Shown: positions 1-8,493 of the stretch, piece by piece
Numbering within the stretch: position 1 is the first letter of the stretch
How the letters are laid out: each line of letters begins with the position of its first letter
DNA from: DATBGO01 sp036558005
GTDB taxonomy: Bacteria; Actinomycetota; Actinomycetes; Streptosporangiales; Streptosporangiaceae
DNA: 64,000 nt
Assembly (NCBI GenBank): GCA_036558005.1
Contig: DATBGO010000059.1
Location: forward strand, 14,190 to 78,189
Reading direction: 5' to 3'
Notes under the pieces: model-generated
What the model saw: the letters and a program-made list of their open reading frames with translations, nothing else
Database searches by the model: none
Told to the model about the DNA's origin: nothing
Program-made: the position numbers and the translations under genes

Positions 1-1062
1 GACAACATGAAGTCCTCCAGCGGCTACAACACCGTCCGGGTCTTTATCGACCCCGGCGAGTTCACCAGCCCCTCGCATGGCATCTCGACGTCGGTGTCCA
101 GCACGACCCCCGTCAACGCGGCCTACATCGCCAACGTCGCTGACCTCATCCGCCGTGCCGCGGCCGATGGCATCTACACCATCCCGGTGCTCTCGGATAT
201 CCCCGCGAACACGTACTACTACAACATCGCGGGCAACCCGGCCGGGAACATCCAGGGCAACAACGTGGTCTACCTCGACCCCCGCTACGTCGCCGCCAAA
301 GAGGAATACCTGCGGCAGTTCGTCACCGCACTCGCCGGGCTGCTGGGCAGCCAGGCAGCCGACAGCGACGTCCTGGCGTACGAGTCGGACAACGAGGTGT
401 TCTTCGACGCCAGCCAGCCGCCGTTCAGCACCATGTCCGGCAAGCTCACCTCGCTCGACGGCCTGACTTACGACATGTCGCAGCCCGCGCAGCGGCAGCA
501 GGCCGCCGACGCGAACCTGGTCGCCTACTCCATTGACATGAAGCACGCGCTGGTGCAGGCCGACCCGGGCGCCCTGCTGATGATGGGCTTCTTCACCAAC
601 AAGGCCGTCGGCAAGCCGGGCTTCAACGGATTCACCACGTTCTGCTCGGCGAACTGCAAGCCGGGCACGGACTACCGGGTCCCGGGCCGGGCCGCGTCGG
701 TATCGATCTACGGCGCCGCCGACATCCTCGACATCCACGTGTACCCGACCAGCAGCAGCTACAGCCTGACCACCGACCTGAACAGCATCGAGTACGGCCG
801 CTTCACCAAGCCCTACATCATCGGCGAGTTCGGCGCGATCAAGTCCGTCTACGGCGGCAACATCGTCACGGCCGCCAGCGCCATGAAGAACCTGCAGGTA
901 GCGTCCTGCACCCTGCACGCGAAGGGCTGGCTGTTCTGGACCTGGGACACCGACACCACCACATCGCTGGCCAGCCAGAGCCTTTACTACTCCCTGGCCG
1001 ACAGCCGCGGCGCCATCAATGGCCTGCTGGCGCCGGCGGCCAGGGCTAATCCCTGCTCCTGA
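1..1062 (+). CDS. Glycoside hydrolase, GH5-like (cellulase/mannanase fold), 5' end outside window
   Basis: The open frame is already running at the window edge, so the start and any signal peptide lie upstream. The visible 353 residues look like the later part of a TIM-barrel glycosidase. A YESDNEVFF segment (about nt 380-405) carries the Asn-Glu pair typical of the acid/base of clan A enzymes, and YIIGEFGAIK (about nt 811-843) carries the likely nucleophile Glu. Trp- and Tyr-rich stretches (WLFWTWDTDT) fit a sugar cleft. It would cleave beta-1,4-linked glycans, probably outside the cell. Clan A is well supported; GH5 rather than a neighbouring family, and the substrate, are inference. The next gene downstream is a regulator about 180 bp away. 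Confidence 0.75.
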   Translation, partial: DNMKSSSGYNTVRVFIDPGEFTSPSHGISTSVSSTTPVNAAYIANVADLIRRAAADGIYTIPVLSDIPANTYYYNIAGNPAGNIQGNNVVYLDPRYVAAKEEYLRQFVTALAGLLGSQAADSDVLAYESDNEVFFDASQPPFSTMSGKLTSLDGLTYDMSQPAQRQQAADANLVAYSIDMKHALVQADPGALLMMGFFTNKAVGKPGFNGFTTFCSANCKPGTDYRVPGRAASVSIYGAADILDIHVYPTSSSYSLTTDLNSIEYGRFTKPYIIGEFGAIKSVYGGNIVTAASAMKNLQVASCTLHAKGWLFWTWDTDTTTSLASQSLYYSLADSRGAINGLLAPAARANPCS

Positions 1063-1245
1063 CACGCCGCGAGGGCGGCATTGTTCGAAAAACGTAGAAA
1101 TGACCCCAGACCACCCCCCGGGGGCAGCATCTTTTGAGGGGCGTAACAACTTGCCAGCCTGAACGGAGGTACCCGGCCGGGCAGCGATCGGATGCCCGCG
1201 GCGAACCCAGGGGCCCAGGAGAGCCATCGGGAGGGTGGCCCGAGG

Positions 1246-3093
1246 ATGGAACAACTGAGCTTTCGGGTGCTCGGCCATGTCGAGGTCATGCGCGGCGGGA
1301 AGCCGGTCGCGCTGAGCGGGCGGTATTCGGTGAACCTGCTGGCTGGCCTGCTGCTGTCGGCGAACCAGCCAGTCGGCTATGACAGGCTGGCCGCGATCGT
1401 GTGGGGAGACAGCCTGCCGGCCTCGCCGGCCGGGGCGCTGCAGAGCCTGATGTCACGCCTGCGCCGCGGGCTGGGCGGGGACACCATCCAGACTCTCAGC
1501 ACCGGCTACCGGGTGTCGGTGGCCGGCGACGCGCTCGACCTGCTGCGGTTCGAGCAGCTCATCGCCGTGGCCCAGGCGGCCCTGGCCGGGGACTCGCCGG
1601 ACCGCGCGCTGGCGGCCATCGACCAGGCCCTCGACCTGTGGAACCTGCCGGTACTGGCGAACGTGCAGTCCGACATCCTGCTGCGTGACGGCGTCAGCTT
1701 CCTGACCGAGCGCTATCTGAGTGCCCAGGAGAAGCGCGCCGAACTGCGGCTCAAGCTCGGCCACTACCGGGCGATGATCGCCGAACTGAAGGGCCTGGTG
1801 TCAGCGCACCCGTTCCGTGAGGTCCTGGTCGGCCTGCTGATGCTCGCGCTGTACCGCAGTCACCGGCAGGCCGAAGCCCTGGTCGCCTACCGCGGCCTGC
1901 AGCAGTCGCTACGGGAGGGCCTGGGCCTCGACCCCAGCCAGCCCCTGCAACGGCTGCACCTGAGCATCCTCCAGCGCGACGCCAGCCTCGACGACCCGGA
2001 CGCGGCCAGCGCGCTCACGGCGGCCGACGGTGTCACCGCGGCGCCAGGGCCGGCCAGCCGGGTACCACGTCAGCTACCGCCCGACATCGGCGACTTCACC
2101 GGCCGCGTTACGGAACTGGCCCGGATCCTGCGGGCTGCCGGTGACGCCGCGGGGCCGCGGGCCGTCGTACTGGCCGGCCCGGGCGGGATCGGCAAGACGG
2201 CCCTGGCGGTCCGCGCGGGTCATCAGCTCGCGGCGGCGTGCGCCGACGGCCAGGTCTACCTCGACGCGCAGGCCGGCGGGACGGCCACCGATCCGGCGGA
2301 CCTGATCGCGAGGATCATCGCCGCGTTCGGGGTCAGTGAGCGGCTGATACCCGGCGGCCTGCCAGAGCGGGCCAGCATGTACCGGTCCCTGGTCGCGGAC
2401 AAGCGCTTCCTGCTGATCCTGGACAACGTGCGCGGCGAAGCCCAGATCCGGGATCTGCTGCCCGCCGGGCCTGGCTGCGCGGTGATCGTGACAGCCCGGC
2501 CGCGGCTGGCCGGGCTGCCAGGAGCGCAGCTGATCGAGCTGGGCGACCTGGACGACGCCAGCGCGGCCGGCCTGCTCGGCAACATCATCTCCGCGGCGCG
2601 GGTCAGCAGGGAACCCCGGTCGGCGGCGGAGCTCATCCGGCTGTGCGGCGGGCTGCCGCTGGCGCTGCGGATCGCCGGCGCCCGGCTGGCCGCCAAGCCG
2701 CACTGGCAGCTGGCCACCCTCGTGCAGCGGCTGGCCGACGAGCGGCTCTGCCTCGACGAGCTCACCTACGGCGACCTGGACGTCCGGGCGACCATCTCGG
2801 CCAGCTACGCGCGCGTGTCACCAGGGGCCCAGGCGATGCTGCGCAAGCTGGCCATGGTGGAGGCGCCCGACATCCCGTTGCGGGCCAGCAGGGCGCTGCT
2901 GGACACCAGCCCGGCCGACGCCGAGGAGTTGTGCGAGCGGCTGGTGGACGCGCAGCTCCTCGATGCCAGCGCCGGTTCAGCGGGGCCGCACTACCTGGTG
3001 CCGGAGCTGGTGCGCGTCTACGCCCGTGAGCAGGCAGCCCGGCACGACGCCGCGGCGCGCCGCACGGCCGGGCACTGTGTTTCCCGCTGCTAG
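1246..3093 (+). CDS. SARP-family transcriptional activator with BTAD and NB-ARC ATPase domains (AfsR-like)
   Basis: The 615-residue product opens with MEQLSFRVLGHVEV, the usual start of a SARP winged-helix domain (about 1-90), followed by a helical BTAD (about 95-240) and an NB-ARC ATPase. The Walker A motif GPGGIGKT is near residue 310. The protein ends soon after the NTPase, so it lacks the TPR tail of full AfsR. An in-frame ATG exists at 1192, but the one at 1246 starts the conserved domain and has GGGAGG about 11 bases upstream. SARPs bind 11-bp-phased direct repeats and activate secondary-metabolism genes; the target here is not known. The stop lies inside an 18-bp tandem duplication. 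Confidence 0.88.
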   Translation: MEQLSFRVLGHVEVMRGGKPVALSGRYSVNLLAGLLLSANQPVGYDRLAAIVWGDSLPASPAGALQSLMSRLRRGLGGDTIQTLSTGYRVSVAGDALDLLRFEQLIAVAQAALAGDSPDRALAAIDQALDLWNLPVLANVQSDILLRDGVSFLTERYLSAQEKRAELRLKLGHYRAMIAELKGLVSAHPFREVLVGLLMLALYRSHRQAEALVAYRGLQQSLREGLGLDPSQPLQRLHLSILQRDASLDDPDAASALTAADGVTAAPGPASRVPRQLPPDIGDFTGRVTELARILRAAGDAAGPRAVVLAGPGGIGKTALAVRAGHQLAAACADGQVYLDAQAGGTATDPADLIARIIAAFGVSERLIPGGLPERASMYRSLVADKRFLLILDNVRGEAQIRDLLPAGPGCAVIVTARPRLAGLPGAQLIELGDLDDASAAGLLGNIISAARVSREPRSAAELIRLCGGLPLALRIAGARLAAKPHWQLATLVQRLADERLCLDELTYGDLDVRATISASYARVSPGAQAMLRKLAMVEAPDIPLRASRALLDTSPADAEELCERLVDAQLLDASAGSAGPHYLVPELVRVYAREQAARHDAAARRTAGHCVSRC

Positions 3094-3115
3094 CCGGTTT
3101 CCCGCTGCTAGCCGG
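3080..3115. repeat. 18-bp perfect tandem duplication at convergent gene ends
   Basis: Two identical 18-bp units (3080-3097 and 3098-3115) abut. Each holds CTAG, which is a stop signal in both directions. The first copy supplies the stop of the SARP gene and the second supplies the stop of the convergent ArsR-type gene. The duplication is a multiple of three and separates the two coding ends by 14 bases. Confidence 0.9.
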
Positions 3116-4139
3116 CCTCAGGCAGGCGGCCGGCGAACAGCGCGACCAGGTCGCTGCCCCGGCCGGTCCTGGAGACCCAGACCTCACGGCCGCGACGTTC
3201 CCGGCTGACCAGGCCGGCCGCGGCGAGCCGCTCGCAGTGATAGGTGAGGGCGCTGGGCACCACGTAGGCGCGCCTGGCGAGGTCCGACATGGTCACCGGA
3301 TGGCCCACGGCCAGCAGGACCTGGGCGCGCACCGGGCCCAGCACCGACCCGAGCAGCGCGTCCGCGGGCTGCCCGGGACCGTCCGGGCGCCGTGCCTGGT
3401 GCACCGCGTGCAGCGGGTAGCCGATCCACACCACGTCCGGGCGTTCCAGGTTGCAGATCAGCGCCTGCCGGCCCGACAGCATCGGGACGAGCACCAGCGG
3501 CCGCCCGTCCAGGCCGACCCGGATGGGCTCCGGGTCGCGGATCCTGAGCACCTGGTCGTCGAACCGGCTGGCCGGGTGCAGCCGGTCCAGGATCAGGTCG
3601 AGACCGCCCCGCATGACAGCCGTGCCCACCCGTGCGACCTCGCGTTCGAGCTGGGGCTGCGCCTGCGCCCACAGCGGCCCGACGGCATGCCACGCCTCGC
3701 CGATCGCGCTGGCGTACGCATCCAGCCAGGCCCGCGGCCGCCGCAGCACCGCCTGCCAGTGCTGCGGCGGCCGCTGGCCGAACACCGAGTGCAGGTCACC
3801 GAGCAGCTCGTCCTCGGAGACGGCGCGCAGCCACTCCAGCTGGTCACGGACCGGGATCTCGCGCAGCGGGTTCAGCGGGGTGATGCAGTCGGGGGCAACC
3901 GAGTAACGCGGGATGGTGATCGGCCAGATCGCGCCGGCTCCGCGCGGCGACAGTGAGCTGAGAATGCGGTCACGCCAGTCCTGCGGCGCCGCGCGCCGCC
4001 GCCCGAGCGCATCGGTGACCAGGGCCAGCACCGACACGTAGGGGTCGAGCGCGACCCGGATCATGCCGGCACCGTCAACCTGAAGCTCGGTCGGCTGCCC
4101 GGCCCCGGGCGGCGCGGCGGCCGGGCGCTGCATCCCCAC
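3108..4139 (-). CDS. ArsR-type winged-helix transcriptional regulator (large, DUF5937-like N-terminus)
   Basis: 343 residues. The C-terminal part (about 265-330) is a winged helix: VRAQVLLAVGHPVTMSDLARRAYVVPSALTYHCERLAAAGLVSRERRGREVWVSRT, given here as several motifs, reads as helix, recognition helix (SALTYHCERL) and wing. The long N-terminal part, with WPITIPRYS and DRLHPASRFDD, resembles the effector domain that precedes the DNA-binding domain in many actinomycete ArsR-like proteins of this length. It is convergent with the SARP gene. The most N-terminal residues (MGMQRPAAAPPGAG) are low complexity, so a later start is possible. Its target is unknown. Confidence 0.8.
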   Translation of the reverse strand: MGMQRPAAAPPGAGQPTELQVDGAGMIRVALDPYVSVLALVTDALGRRRAAPQDWRDRILSSLSPRGAGAIWPITIPRYSVAPDCITPLNPLREIPVRDQLEWLRAVSEDELLGDLHSVFGQRPPQHWQAVLRRPRAWLDAYASAIGEAWHAVGPLWAQAQPQLEREVARVGTAVMRGGLDLILDRLHPASRFDDQVLRIRDPEPIRVGLDGRPLVLVPMLSGRQALICNLERPDVVWIGYPLHAVHQARRPDGPGQPADALLGSVLGPVRAQVLLAVGHPVTMSDLARRAYVVPSALTYHCERLAAAGLVSRERRGREVWVSRTGRGSDLVALFAGRLPEAG

Positions 4140-4267
4140 AATCGTCTCCCACGGCCAAGCGGGCGCGGCCGGTCAGGTACCCGTCAGGGACCACGTCCCG
4201 CGATGACCACCTTGAGCCTAATCAACAATCCCCGCCCGCCGCCCGCAGCTTTCCCGGCGCCGGCCGT

Positions 4268-4585
4268 TCAGCGCTCGTCAGCCAGCCCGGCCTGGTCCAG
4301 AAAGGTATCGAGCAACCGGTTGACCGCGGCAGGCTGCTCCATGCTGGTCATGTGACCAGCGCCGCTGACGACGTGGTACCGGGCACCGGGGATGCGCCGC
4401 GCGATGTCGTAGCACACCACCTGCCAGTGCGCGGACAGGTGCCGCACCTGCGCCTCCCACATCCGCCTGTCCAGCCCGAACCCGTGCACGAACACCACGG
4501 CCGGGCCGGTCCCGGTCACCTGGTAGGCCAGCCGGGCGCCTGGCAGCGCCAGCACCCCGGCGGTCTGGGTCACTGTGCTCGTCAT
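4268..4585 (-). pseudogene. Alpha/beta-hydrolase remnant with internal in-frame deletion
   Basis: The frame gives 105 residues from an ATG at 4585 with GGGAGG well placed upstream (a longer start at 4639 is unlikely). The first half, with VFVHGFGLDRRMWEAQ, is the oxyanion-hole region of an alpha/beta hydrolase. It runs straight from VVCYD into ARRIPGARYHVVSGAGHM, the last strand with the catalytic His and the C-terminal helix. A normal relative is about 250-280 residues. The nucleophile elbow (GxSxG), catalytic acid and lid are missing, about 150 residues in all. The reading frame is kept but no hydrolase activity is expected. Confidence 0.75.
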
Positions 4586-4728
4586 CAACGTGCCTCCCGC
4601 GACGCGGGCGGGGCGCCCGGTGTCCCCGCATGCCCGCATCCTGGCCCGCGGCCCGCTGCCGCCGCATCGGTACCGGGCCCCGGCCTGCCCCGGGCCGGCT
4701 ACCCAGCTAACCGCGCCGCGCTACCCAG

Positions 4729-6177
4729 CTAGCCCGGCTGCCCGTCGAGCCCGGCGGCGTAGCCGGCCAGCTGGGAGCGGCGCAGGCCGGTCTTGGCCAG
4801 CAGGCTGGCCACGTGCTTCTCGACGGTGCGCGGCGACAGGAACATCGCCTCGGCGATCTCCCTGTTACCCAGGCCCCGGGCGGCCAGCCGCAGCACGTCG
4901 GCCTCGCGCTCGGTCACCCCCAGCGCGCGAAGCCGGCCCGGCAGGCCCGCGCCGCCTGGCCGCCGCCGCGGCACCGGCGCGCCGGCCTGGCGCAGCAGGG
5001 CGCGGCAGGCAGCGGCTATCCGGTTATCACCGCGGCCGGCGAAGTAGCCGGCGGCCTCCCGCAGCCAGCTGACCGGGTCGCCCCACCGGTCGGCGAGCCC
5101 GGCCTGCGCGCAGACCCGGCGGGCGTACTGCCGGTACCAGGCCACCAGCGGGCCCATCTGCTCGTCCGCGGCGGCGAACGCCGCCTCCGCCTGCCGGGGC
5201 CTGCCCTGCCGCCCGGCCAGGACCGCATCGGCGTATCCGAGCAGGGACCCGACCACCAGGTGCCTGGTACCGTGCGCGGACCGCACCCTGGCGCAGGCAG
5301 CGGCACCGTCGCGGTCCAGCACCGCGCCCAGCAGCGGCCACAGCCCGAGGAACGGCGGCGCGACGGCGGCCGGGGAGCTGAGCAGCAGCCCGGCGCCCGC
5401 CGTCATCTGGGTGTGCGCCTCGGCGAGGTCCTCAGCCAGCAGGCAGAAGGTGGCCCGGCAGTGTCCCGACGAGCTGCCCAGCACGTCCGGATCGTCGGGT
5501 GCGAGGGTGACCGCTTCGGCGATCCTGGCCTCCATCTCCTGCTCTTCGCCGCGGATCGCGTGCGCGGCCGCCTGGAGGATCAGCGCCATCGGCAGCGTGG
5601 CCAGGTGGAACCGGCGTGCGGCCTGCTCGCACCGCCGGGCGGCGTGCAGCGCGTCGGCGGCGCGGAACTGCTTGTCCAGCCCGGCGGCGATCTGGAGGTC
5701 AAGCGTCGCGGTCAGCGCCAGCGCCCCCCGGGCCACCGCGAGCTCGCGGGCCTGCTGCAGCCGGTCGACGCTCTCGGTCCGCAGCTGGTCGACGGTGCCG
5801 AGCTCATGCAGCGCCCGCAGCTGCCACAGGTGCAGCCCGTGCGCGCCCGCGATGGTCTCGGCCTGGGTGAACGCCTGCTCGGCCGCGTCGAGGTCGCGCT
5901 GCCGGGCGACCCGGCCGATCACCTCCAGCGCCTCGCAGGCCACCTCGGGCAGCCCGCCGGCCTCGGCGGCCGCCAGCGCGGCCCGCGCCAGCTCATCCGC
6001 CGCGCCCAGCTGGCCGCGGCCGGCCGCGATCTGCGCCGCGGACGCGTCTACCTGCGCGGGCTCGATGCCGTCGGAGGTGCGGGCGACCTCGATGCTCGCG
6101 GCCGCCTCGGCCCACCGGCCGCCGGCCACCGCTGCCCGGGCGATCCCCAGGTGCAGGGCCGGGTCAAGACCGCCGCC
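4729..6177 (-). pseudogene. LuxR-family (LAL-type) regulator lacking its N-terminal ATPase half
   Basis: About 480 residues. The C-terminus is a clear LuxR helix-turn-helix (LTEREADVLRLAA-type core, NREIAEAMFLSPRTVEKHVASLL) and the rest is Ala-rich TPR-like helical repeats, as in the second half of large ATP-dependent LuxR regulators (usually about 900 residues). Recognisable sequence begins right after the stop of the upstream TetR gene. There is no AAA/Walker domain and no obvious ribosome site; the first usable start is a GTG near 6129. The frame is open far upstream, but that part is only the alternate frame of the TetR gene. I read it as a 5'-truncated gene that might still make a short DNA-binding protein. 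Confidence 0.7.
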
Positions 6178-6194
6178 TGAGCCGCGGCGGCCCG

Positions 6195-6869
6195 CTAGCC
6201 GCGGCTGAGCCGTCGCTCCAGGCCATCGAGGATGGCATCGAGGCCGATCTCGAAGCTGCCTTCCGGCGGCTCGGAGGTTTCGGCCTGGCTGGTTTCGAGG
6301 CGGCTGCGCAGCCGCGGGTACTGCCCGGCGATCTGCTTGGCCCGCTGCAGGTTCTCGCGTACCAGCTGCGCGGCGTCCGGGCCCTCCCGGTCGATCTTGC
6401 GGGCTAGCGAGGCGGCCGCGGCGGGGCCGAGGGCGTTGCCGAGCACGTAGCAGAACACGATGGCCGCCGCCTGGTCGGCCTGAGCCGCGTTGAACCCGGC
6501 TGCCTCCAGGATCGCCAGGCCGTGATCGTCGTGCCGGGCCTTGCCGGGGCCGAACACCAGGAACGAGCCGAGCGCCTGGAGCAGCCACGGGTGCCGCGCG
6601 AGCATCGCCCGCAGGCCGGCCGCCATCTGCCTGATCGCCTCGCGCCAGCCTGTCGCCTCCCAGTCCGGCAGCGGGATCTCGTTCCACGCCTGGTCACCGG
6701 CCAGGGCGAGCAGGTTCTCCTTGCTCCCGACGTGCCAGTAGACGGCGGTGGCCGCCGACCCCAGCAACTGGCCGAGCGCGCGCATGTTCAGCCCCTCCAG
6801 GCCCTCGGCGTCGAGCAGGTCGCTCGCGGCCTGGACGATCTGTGCCCGGGTCAGGGTGTCACGCGCCAC
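6195..6869 (-). CDS. TetR/AcrR-family repressor (TetR-class C-terminal domain)
   Basis: 224 residues. The N-terminal HTH (LTRAQIVQAASDLLDAEG, then MRALGQLLGSAATAVYWHVGSKENLLAL) is typical of TetR, including the YWHVGSKE signature after the recognition helix. The C-terminal two-thirds is the all-helical ligand and dimer domain. It is divergent from a serine hydrolase gene, with three 17-bp palindromic sites in the 114-bp gap, so self-repression and control of the hydrolase is the obvious model. The inducer is unknown. Confidence 0.9.
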   Translation of the reverse strand: MARDTLTRAQIVQAASDLLDAEGLEGLNMRALGQLLGSAATAVYWHVGSKENLLALAGDQAWNEIPLPDWEATGWREAIRQMAAGLRAMLARHPWLLQALGSFLVFGPGKARHDDHGLAILEAAGFNAAQADQAAAIVFCYVLGNALGPAAAASLARKIDREGPDAAQLVRENLQRAKQIAGQYPRLRSRLETSQAETSEPPEGSFEIGLDAILDGLERRLSRG

Positions 6870-6887
6870 GGCCTAACCCTACTCGTA

Positions 6888-6962
6888 CTTGAACATTGTC
6901 CAAGTATTTACTTGCACATTGTTCAAGTCGTCGGTAGCGTACCGGCTTGTACATAGTTCAAG
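6888..6962. promoter_or_regulatory. Three operator-like palindromes (CTTGnACATnGTnCAAG) between tetR and hydrolase gene
   Basis: Sites at 6888-6904, 6911-6927 and 6946-6962 share the 17-bp pattern CTTGNACATNGTNCAAG with 2-3 mismatched pairs each. The starts are 23 and 35 bp apart. They fill the divergent promoter region and are best explained as binding sites of the adjacent TetR protein. Confidence 0.82.
6912..6940 (+). promoter_or_regulatory. Sigma-70-type promoter for the serine hydrolase
   Basis: TTGCAC (6912-6917), a 17-bp spacer and TAGCGT (6935-6940). The -35 box lies inside the second palindrome and the third palindrome covers the expected transcript start, so a bound repressor would block it. 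Confidence 0.55.
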
Positions 6963-6983
6963 TCGATGCCAGGAGGGTGCCCT

Positions 6984-8351
6984 ATGTTGTCCGAGTTCGT
7001 CCGCGACATGGCCAGGGAGCTGCGCATTCCCGGCGTTGCCGTCGGGGTATGGGCAGACGGCCAGGAAGACTACGCCTGCGACGGTGTGACCAGCCTGGAC
7101 AACCCGCTGCCGGTAGACCGGCACACGCTCTTCGAGGTTGGCTCGGTCACCAAGTCATTCACCGCTACCGCGCTGATGCGCCTGGTCGAGGGGAAGCAGG
7201 TCGAGCTGGACGCTCCGGTCCGGCGTTATGTTCCAGACCTGCGACTGCAGGACGAGGCGAGCGCGGCCGCGATAACCGTCGGTCAGCTGCTCAACCACAG
7301 CGCCGGGCTGGACTGGGCGCTGCTGGTCGACACCGGAGCGGGTGACGACGCCCTGGCCGCCTTTGTCGCGAGGCTGCCCGGGCTGAAGCTGATCGGCGCG
7401 CCCGGCGCCCGCGCCTCCTACAGCCAGGCCGGCTATAACCTGGCCGGCCGGGTCATCGAGGCGGTCACCGGGCTGACCTACGAGGACGCCATCACCAGCC
7501 TGCTGCTGCGGCCGCTCGGGCTGGCGGAGAGCTTCTACACCGACAGCGAGGTCATGACCCGCCGGTTCGCCGTCGGCCATAACCCCGGCGACGACGGGAA
7601 GCTCACTGTGGCGCGGCAGTGGCGGCGCTGGCGCAGCAACAACCCGGGCGGCGGGCTGGTGTCATCAGTCACCGACCAGCTGCGCTGGGCCCGGTTCCAC
7701 CTGGGCGACGGGCGGGCCGAAGGCGGCCAGCCGATCCTGCCGGCCGGCCTGCTGCAGCAGATGCGGGAGCCGACGATCGCGCTGCACGGCAGCACCCTCG
7801 GCGACGCCCTTGGCATCTGCTGGTTCCTGCGCGTGGTCGACGGCGTGCGCACCGTCGGGCACGGCGGCTCGGCGCACGGCCAGTTCGCCGAGCTGCTCAT
7901 GGTCCCTGAGCGGAACCTGGCGGTCGTCTCGGCCGCCAACGCCGGCCCCGACGGGATCCCCTTCAACCAGGCCGTCGTCCGCTGGGTGCTGGAACGCTAC
8001 CTCGGGGTGACGGACCGGGATCCGCAGCCGCTGCCGCACGACCCGGCGCGGGCGAGGGAATACGCCGGCGCCTATGAAAACGGCGCGCTCCGGCTGGTCA
8101 TCGCCGCCGATGACCACGGCATGACCCTGGCGGCCGGGATCAAGCCCGAGATCCGGGCGGCATCGGACACCGAGATGCCCCCGGACTACCCGCCCGCCGG
8201 GATCGGGCTGCTACCCGGAAATGGCGACGAGTACATCCTCACCGAAGGCGGCATGAAGGGCCAGCGCGGCTTCTTCACCCGCGACGACGCGGGCCTGGTC
8301 AACGGGCTCGAACTGGCCGGCCGGGGCGCGGCCAGGGTCCCCGCCCGGTGA
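6984..8351 (+). CDS. Serine hydrolase, beta-lactamase class C/penicillin-binding fold
   Basis: 455 residues starting at an ATG preceded by AGGAGGG with 7-base spacing; this site decides against the ATG at 6966. The SxxK motif SVTK is near residue 53 (FEVGSVTKSFTATALM), YSQAGYNLAG near 146 matches the YxN region, and GHGGSAHG near 292 matches the third conserved box. No signal peptide is visible, so the enzyme is probably cytoplasmic: an esterase, D-amino-peptidase or small-amide hydrolase rather than a resistance beta-lactamase. A small C-terminal lipocalin-like beta domain (after about 355) follows, as in many family members. It is divergent from tetR and probably under its control. Confidence 0.88.
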   Translation: MLSEFVRDMARELRIPGVAVGVWADGQEDYACDGVTSLDNPLPVDRHTLFEVGSVTKSFTATALMRLVEGKQVELDAPVRRYVPDLRLQDEASAAAITVGQLLNHSAGLDWALLVDTGAGDDALAAFVARLPGLKLIGAPGARASYSQAGYNLAGRVIEAVTGLTYEDAITSLLLRPLGLAESFYTDSEVMTRRFAVGHNPGDDGKLTVARQWRRWRSNNPGGGLVSSVTDQLRWARFHLGDGRAEGGQPILPAGLLQQMREPTIALHGSTLGDALGICWFLRVVDGVRTVGHGGSAHGQFAELLMVPERNLAVVSAANAGPDGIPFNQAVVRWVLERYLGVTDRDPQPLPHDPARAREYAGAYENGALRLVIAADDHGMTLAAGIKPEIRAASDTEMPPDYPPAGIGLLPGNGDEYILTEGGMKGQRGFFTRDDAGLVNGLELAGRGAARVPAR

Positions 8352-8359
8352 CCGGCTGC

Positions 8360-8396
8360 CCTGGCGCCGGGCGGTGTCCCGCCGCCCGGCGCCAGG
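8360..8396. terminator. Hairpin terminator, 15-bp perfect stem
   Basis: CCTGGCGCCGGGCGG at 8360-8374 pairs perfectly with 8382-8396 around a 7-base loop, nine bases after the serine hydrolase stop and downstream of the convergent peptidase gene. There is no U-tract, which is common in actinomycetes. Confidence 0.75.
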
Positions 8397-8424
8397 TAGC
8401 CAGCTGACGCCGCGGCGGGACACG

Positions 8425-8479
8425 TGACGGCCCGCCGGGACACGGCGCTTGTCGCGCCGCGCCGCCCGGCGGGCCGTCA
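8425..8479. terminator. Second hairpin with nested inner stem
   Basis: A perfect 15-bp inverted repeat (8425-8439 with 8465-8479) encloses 25 bases that contain an inner GGCGC-TTGTC-GCGCC hairpin. It lies just past the stop of the minus-strand S53 peptidase and is likely its terminator. Confidence 0.7.
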
Positions 8480-8493
8480 GTGGTCAGGGCCGG

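Noticed and set aside
4813..6180. 455-codon plus-strand frame opposite the LuxR remnant
   Set aside because: Low-complexity Gly/Pro/Arg sequence; the LuxR HTH on the minus strand is unambiguous.
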